Shown here in pieces: positions 5,167 to 7,144 of a stretch of DNA of 7,144 nt; within the stretch, counting starts at the first letter, position 1, and each line of letters opens with the position of its first letter. The position numbers were made by a program, and so were the translations under genes. The stretch lies in assembly GCA_913049565.1 (NCBI GenBank), contig CAJWZG010000145.1, positions 1-7,144 on the forward strand, given 5' to 3'. The DNA is from an uncultured Gammaproteobacteria bacterium. Lineage in GTDB: Bacteria > Pseudomonadota > Gammaproteobacteria > Pseudomonadales > Azotimanducaceae_A. The notes under the pieces are model-generated. The model searched no databases. It worked only from the letters and a program-made list of their open reading frames with translations, and had not been told where the DNA came from.

Positions 5167-6161
5167 TGCGCTCGCCTATTTCAGCGGAAATCGACTTTGA
5201 GGTAGACGGTAAGCAAACAGGTTACTTGCGCTTGCCGCACTCGGTGCATCGCTCTGCATATGGCTGGATTCCAATCCCGATCGTCCAGGTTAAGAACGGC
5301 AGCGGCCCAACAATTTTATTGATGGCAGGTAACCACGGCGACGAATATGAGGGACAAGTTGCGGTCACCAGACTCGCCAAGGACTTGCGACCTGAGATGA
5401 TTCATGGCCGTGTCATACTCCTGCCCATGGCTAATTTTCCAGCCGCGAAAGCCGGGCACCGAACGTCTCCTATTGACGACGGTAACTTGAACCGCTCTTT
5501 TCCCGGAGACCCTGCAGGCACGGTTACTCAGGTCATAGCGCACTACATAGAATCGGTGCTCATGAAGATGGCGGACTACGCCATCGATCTGCACTCCGGT
5601 GGCAGTTCCTTACATTATGTTCCTACTGTGCTGTATGGCGACCGTAAGGACCCGCAAGAGATGGCTGAAGTTCTACGCCTAACCCGCGCGTTTGCCGCGC
5701 CCTATGCTCTGCATTTCCGGCGATCTGGTGACATTGTGTCGACAGCGGCCGCCCAACGGCAGAGGACCATAGCCGTCACCGTAGAAATGGGCGGTTCTGG
5801 CACCGTGACGCCTTACGCACTCAAGGTCACCCGAGAAGGCATTGAGCGTGTTATGGCCGAATTCGGCATCTTAAAAAAAACAAATTTAGGGGCCCCCGGC
5901 GCGACAAGGGTCCTACGCCTTACGGGAAAGCACAATTACCTATACGCTCGCCAAGATGGGTTATTTGAACCCGCCGCCGAAATCGGGGAGGACGTAACCG
6001 AGGGCCAGACTGCTGGTTGGATTCATCAACCTGAAGCGCCCTGGGAAGACGCGAAGGAGATGGTTTTCCCAATTACAGCCACCATCCTCTGCAAACGTAT
6101 TCCCGGTCGAGTACAGCCCGGGGACTGCCTATTCCAACTTGGACAGGATGATTCGGATTAA
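5166..6161 (+). CDS. succinylglutamate desuccinylase/aspartoacylase-family zinc deacylase (DoeB-like)
   Basis: The protein is 331 aa, typical for the bacterial AstE/AspA family (M14-like zinc hydrolases that release an acyl group from an N-acylated amino acid). Zinc ligands are in place: G55-N-H57-G-D-E60-Y-E-G and D141-L-H143-S-G-G. Substrate-binding G106-N-L-N-R110-S-F-P-G and the likely catalytic Glu in V-E207-M-G-G are also present. The C-terminal part (about 250-331) is a small beta domain with DGLFEPAAEIGEDV and PGRVQPGDCLFQL, as in relatives. The overall pattern (PISAEIDF start, SPIDDGNLNRSFPG, the C-terminal domain) resembles DoeB, the N-acetyl-diaminobutyrate deacetylase of ectoine breakdown. 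No other ectoine gene is visible, so the substrate stays open. It starts at ATG 5166, overlapping the small ORF's stop; AAGG lies at 5150-5153. A run of eight As (5873-5880) inside the gene is kept in frame. Confidence 0.9.
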   Translation: MRSPISAEIDFEVDGKQTGYLRLPHSVHRSAYGWIPIPIVQVKNGSGPTILLMAGNHGDEYEGQVAVTRLAKDLRPEMIHGRVILLPMANFPAAKAGHRTSPIDDGNLNRSFPGDPAGTVTQVIAHYIESVLMKMADYAIDLHSGGSSLHYVPTVLYGDRKDPQEMAEVLRLTRAFAAPYALHFRRSGDIVSTAAAQRQRTIAVTVEMGGSGTVTPYALKVTREGIERVMAEFGILKKTNLGAPGATRVLRLTGKHNYLYARQDGLFEPAAEIGEDVTEGQTAGWIHQPEAPWEDAKEMVFPITATILCKRIPGRVQPGDCLFQLGQDDSD

Positions 6162-6486
6162 GGCTCTCCGCTGGCCCACAGGACTGAAAAAGTTGGCTAA
6201 CTCACTGTGTTTAACTGAGTCTTAGCTTAGCGACGAAGCCATAACAAGGATGTGGTTAAGGCCTCGGGTAGATCGCATTGTGTCCGTCAAAGTCTGTTAC
6301 AGCGCATAGATACGCTCGGCTTTTTGCGATCGTACTAGCCGGGGCTATAGATTGGCATACACCCTGTCCTAAATTTACGCCGATGCCATGTTCGCCATTT
6401 TGTGAAACAGAAAATATCCATTGCAGTATTTCCGCATTAGAATGGTTTCAGTTCGAGCCTCGCACCCACTGACTTGAGAAACTTGC
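6162..6486. other. non-coding gap between the deacylase and the amidohydrolase
   Basis: There are about 325 bp with no credible gene on either strand. The only open frame of note (6278-6472, TTG start, 64 aa) lacks a ribosome site and looks random. An imperfect hairpin (CTAACTCA pairing with TGAG-TC-TTAG, within about 6197-6225, two-base bulge) lies about 40 bp after the deacylase stop but has no T run, so it is not a typical terminator. No clear promoter boxes were found for the next gene. Confidence 0.5.
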
Positions 6487-7144
6487 ATGACACTACTTAA
6501 TGGCCCAAGAAACATTTTGGCTGATTCCCATGCATTAGAGACACCGGAGGTATTCGATGATCTGGCCGAGCGATTTGGCGGGGACGCGCGGCTAGACTAC
6601 ACCACTGCCCAGAGAGTACGCCTGCAAGCCAAGTGACGGTTCAATACAAGACCCTGAGATTCGAGCTTACTTCAAAGGCGGTTATGCCGCGGTGCGCTCG
6701 GGCCTAACTGACGGCGCGCGCCGACCAGAAGATCAAGACATCGACGGCGTGCCTGCTGAAATTCTCTATCCTGGCTGGTTTCCAATGTTTAGCCTGCCTA
6801 ATCTCGACCTGTTGTATGCACTGCAACAAAACTACGACAACTGGATGAGCCATCAACAAGTGGTTTCAAAGGGGCGGTTGGTCGGTCTTGCGGCTCTGCC
6901 TGTGCAACACCCTGAGTACGCTGTCGCCGAGCTTGAGCGAGTCATCAAACTCGGCTTTAAGGGCATTGTTATTCCGTCTAATGCACCTCGTGGCCGTCGC
7001 TACAGCGACGCAGAGTATGCTCCGATGTGGGCAATGGCGGAGGAAGCTGGGTTTTCTATTGCCTTCCACCTCGCCTGCATGTCGCATGCGCCAGACTGGT
7101 TGAAAGCCGGACAAGATCGCGACACAATCGTGCAATACGCTGGG
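6487..7144 (+). pseudogene. amidohydrolase-2-family gene, frameshifted, 3' end outside window
   Basis: The N-terminus starts at ATG 6487 and reads I-L-A-D13-S-H15-A-L-E-T-P, the usual opening of amidohydrolase-2 (PF04909) TIM-barrel enzymes, but hits TGA at 6634-6636 after 49 codons. The rest of the protein continues in the next frame (+1), open from 6596 to the window end. It includes SIQDPEIRAYFKGGYAAVR, the D-I-D-G-V-P-A-E-I-L-Y-P segment, AELERVIKLGFKGIVIPS, and F-H (codon 7067-7069), likely a metal His. The two pieces form one protein broken by a net +1 shift between about 6596 and 6633. The stretch between FGGDAR and DPEIR also looks short compared with relatives I remember, suggesting a deletion. 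Family members hydrolyse or decarboxylate varied substrates in the cytosol. A weak GAGA precedes the ATG. A sequencing or assembly error is the main alternative to a true pseudogene. Confidence 0.75.

Noticed and set aside
6278..6472. 64-codon open frame in the gap before the amidohydrolase
   Set aside because: It has a TTG start without a Shine-Dalgarno, no recognisable pattern and mixed composition.
6626..6637. programmed +1 frameshift of the prfB type in the amidohydrolase
   Set aside because: The stop context TGA C matches, but the preceding AAG codon is not slippery into AGT, there is no internal Shine-Dalgarno, and this family is not known to use recoding.

Overview
This window looks like bacterial chromosome, most likely from a Gram-negative gammaproteobacterium or a close relative. 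The clearest sign is the C-terminal end of a TonB-dependent outer-membrane receptor at the left edge. GC content is moderate by eye. Shine-Dalgarno sequences are standard (AAAGGAG, TAAGGAG, GAGGA). The gene set is enzymatic: a Gfo/Idh/MocA oxidoreductase, a GFA/CENP-V zinc protein, an ABM-fold protein, an iron-dependent alcohol dehydrogenase, an NTF2-like protein, an aspartoacylase/AstE-type deacylase and an amidohydrolase. Such mixtures are common in marine or environmental heterotrophs. The species cannot be named from the sequence alone.

Layout, left to right. (1) 3-332, plus: 3' end of a TonB-dependent receptor, followed by a strong intrinsic terminator at 364-391. (2) 447-2780, minus: three enzyme-like genes, transcribed in the order ABM-fold protein (2780-2385), GFA/CENP-V protein (2288-1704), Gfo/Idh/MocA oxidoreductase (1508-447). 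The last two are separated by about 195 bp rich in palindromes. (3) 2781-3187: a roughly 400-bp gap with no credible gene but several hairpins, including a large one directly after the dehydrogenase stop codon. (4) 3188-4861, minus: a two-gene unit, NTF2-like protein then Fe-type alcohol dehydrogenase, the latter with a well-supported TTG start. (5) About 4862-4968: a divergent promoter region. (6) 4969-6161, plus: a small 65-aa protein whose stop overlaps the start of an AstE/aspartoacylase-type deacylase resembling DoeB (TAATG overlap). (7) 6162-6486: a gap with no gene. (8) 6487-7144, plus: an amidohydrolase-2-type gene whose N-terminus and main body lie in different frames. It is a frameshifted or decayed copy, or a sequence error, and it runs off the right edge.

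How the genes may work together is inference only. The divergent units around 4862-4968 could form a small catabolic locus: deacylation by the AstE-type enzyme, alcohol/aldehyde interconversion by the Fe-ADH, and hydrolysis or decarboxylation by the amidohydrolase. The receptor may import a substrate. No substrate can be assigned. I saw no mobile element, CRISPR array, phage gene, tRNA or rRNA, and nothing that clearly amounts to a new defence or signalling system. The observations most worth a second look are the frameshifted amidohydrolase, the coupled small ORF, and the hairpin downstream of the dehydrogenase.
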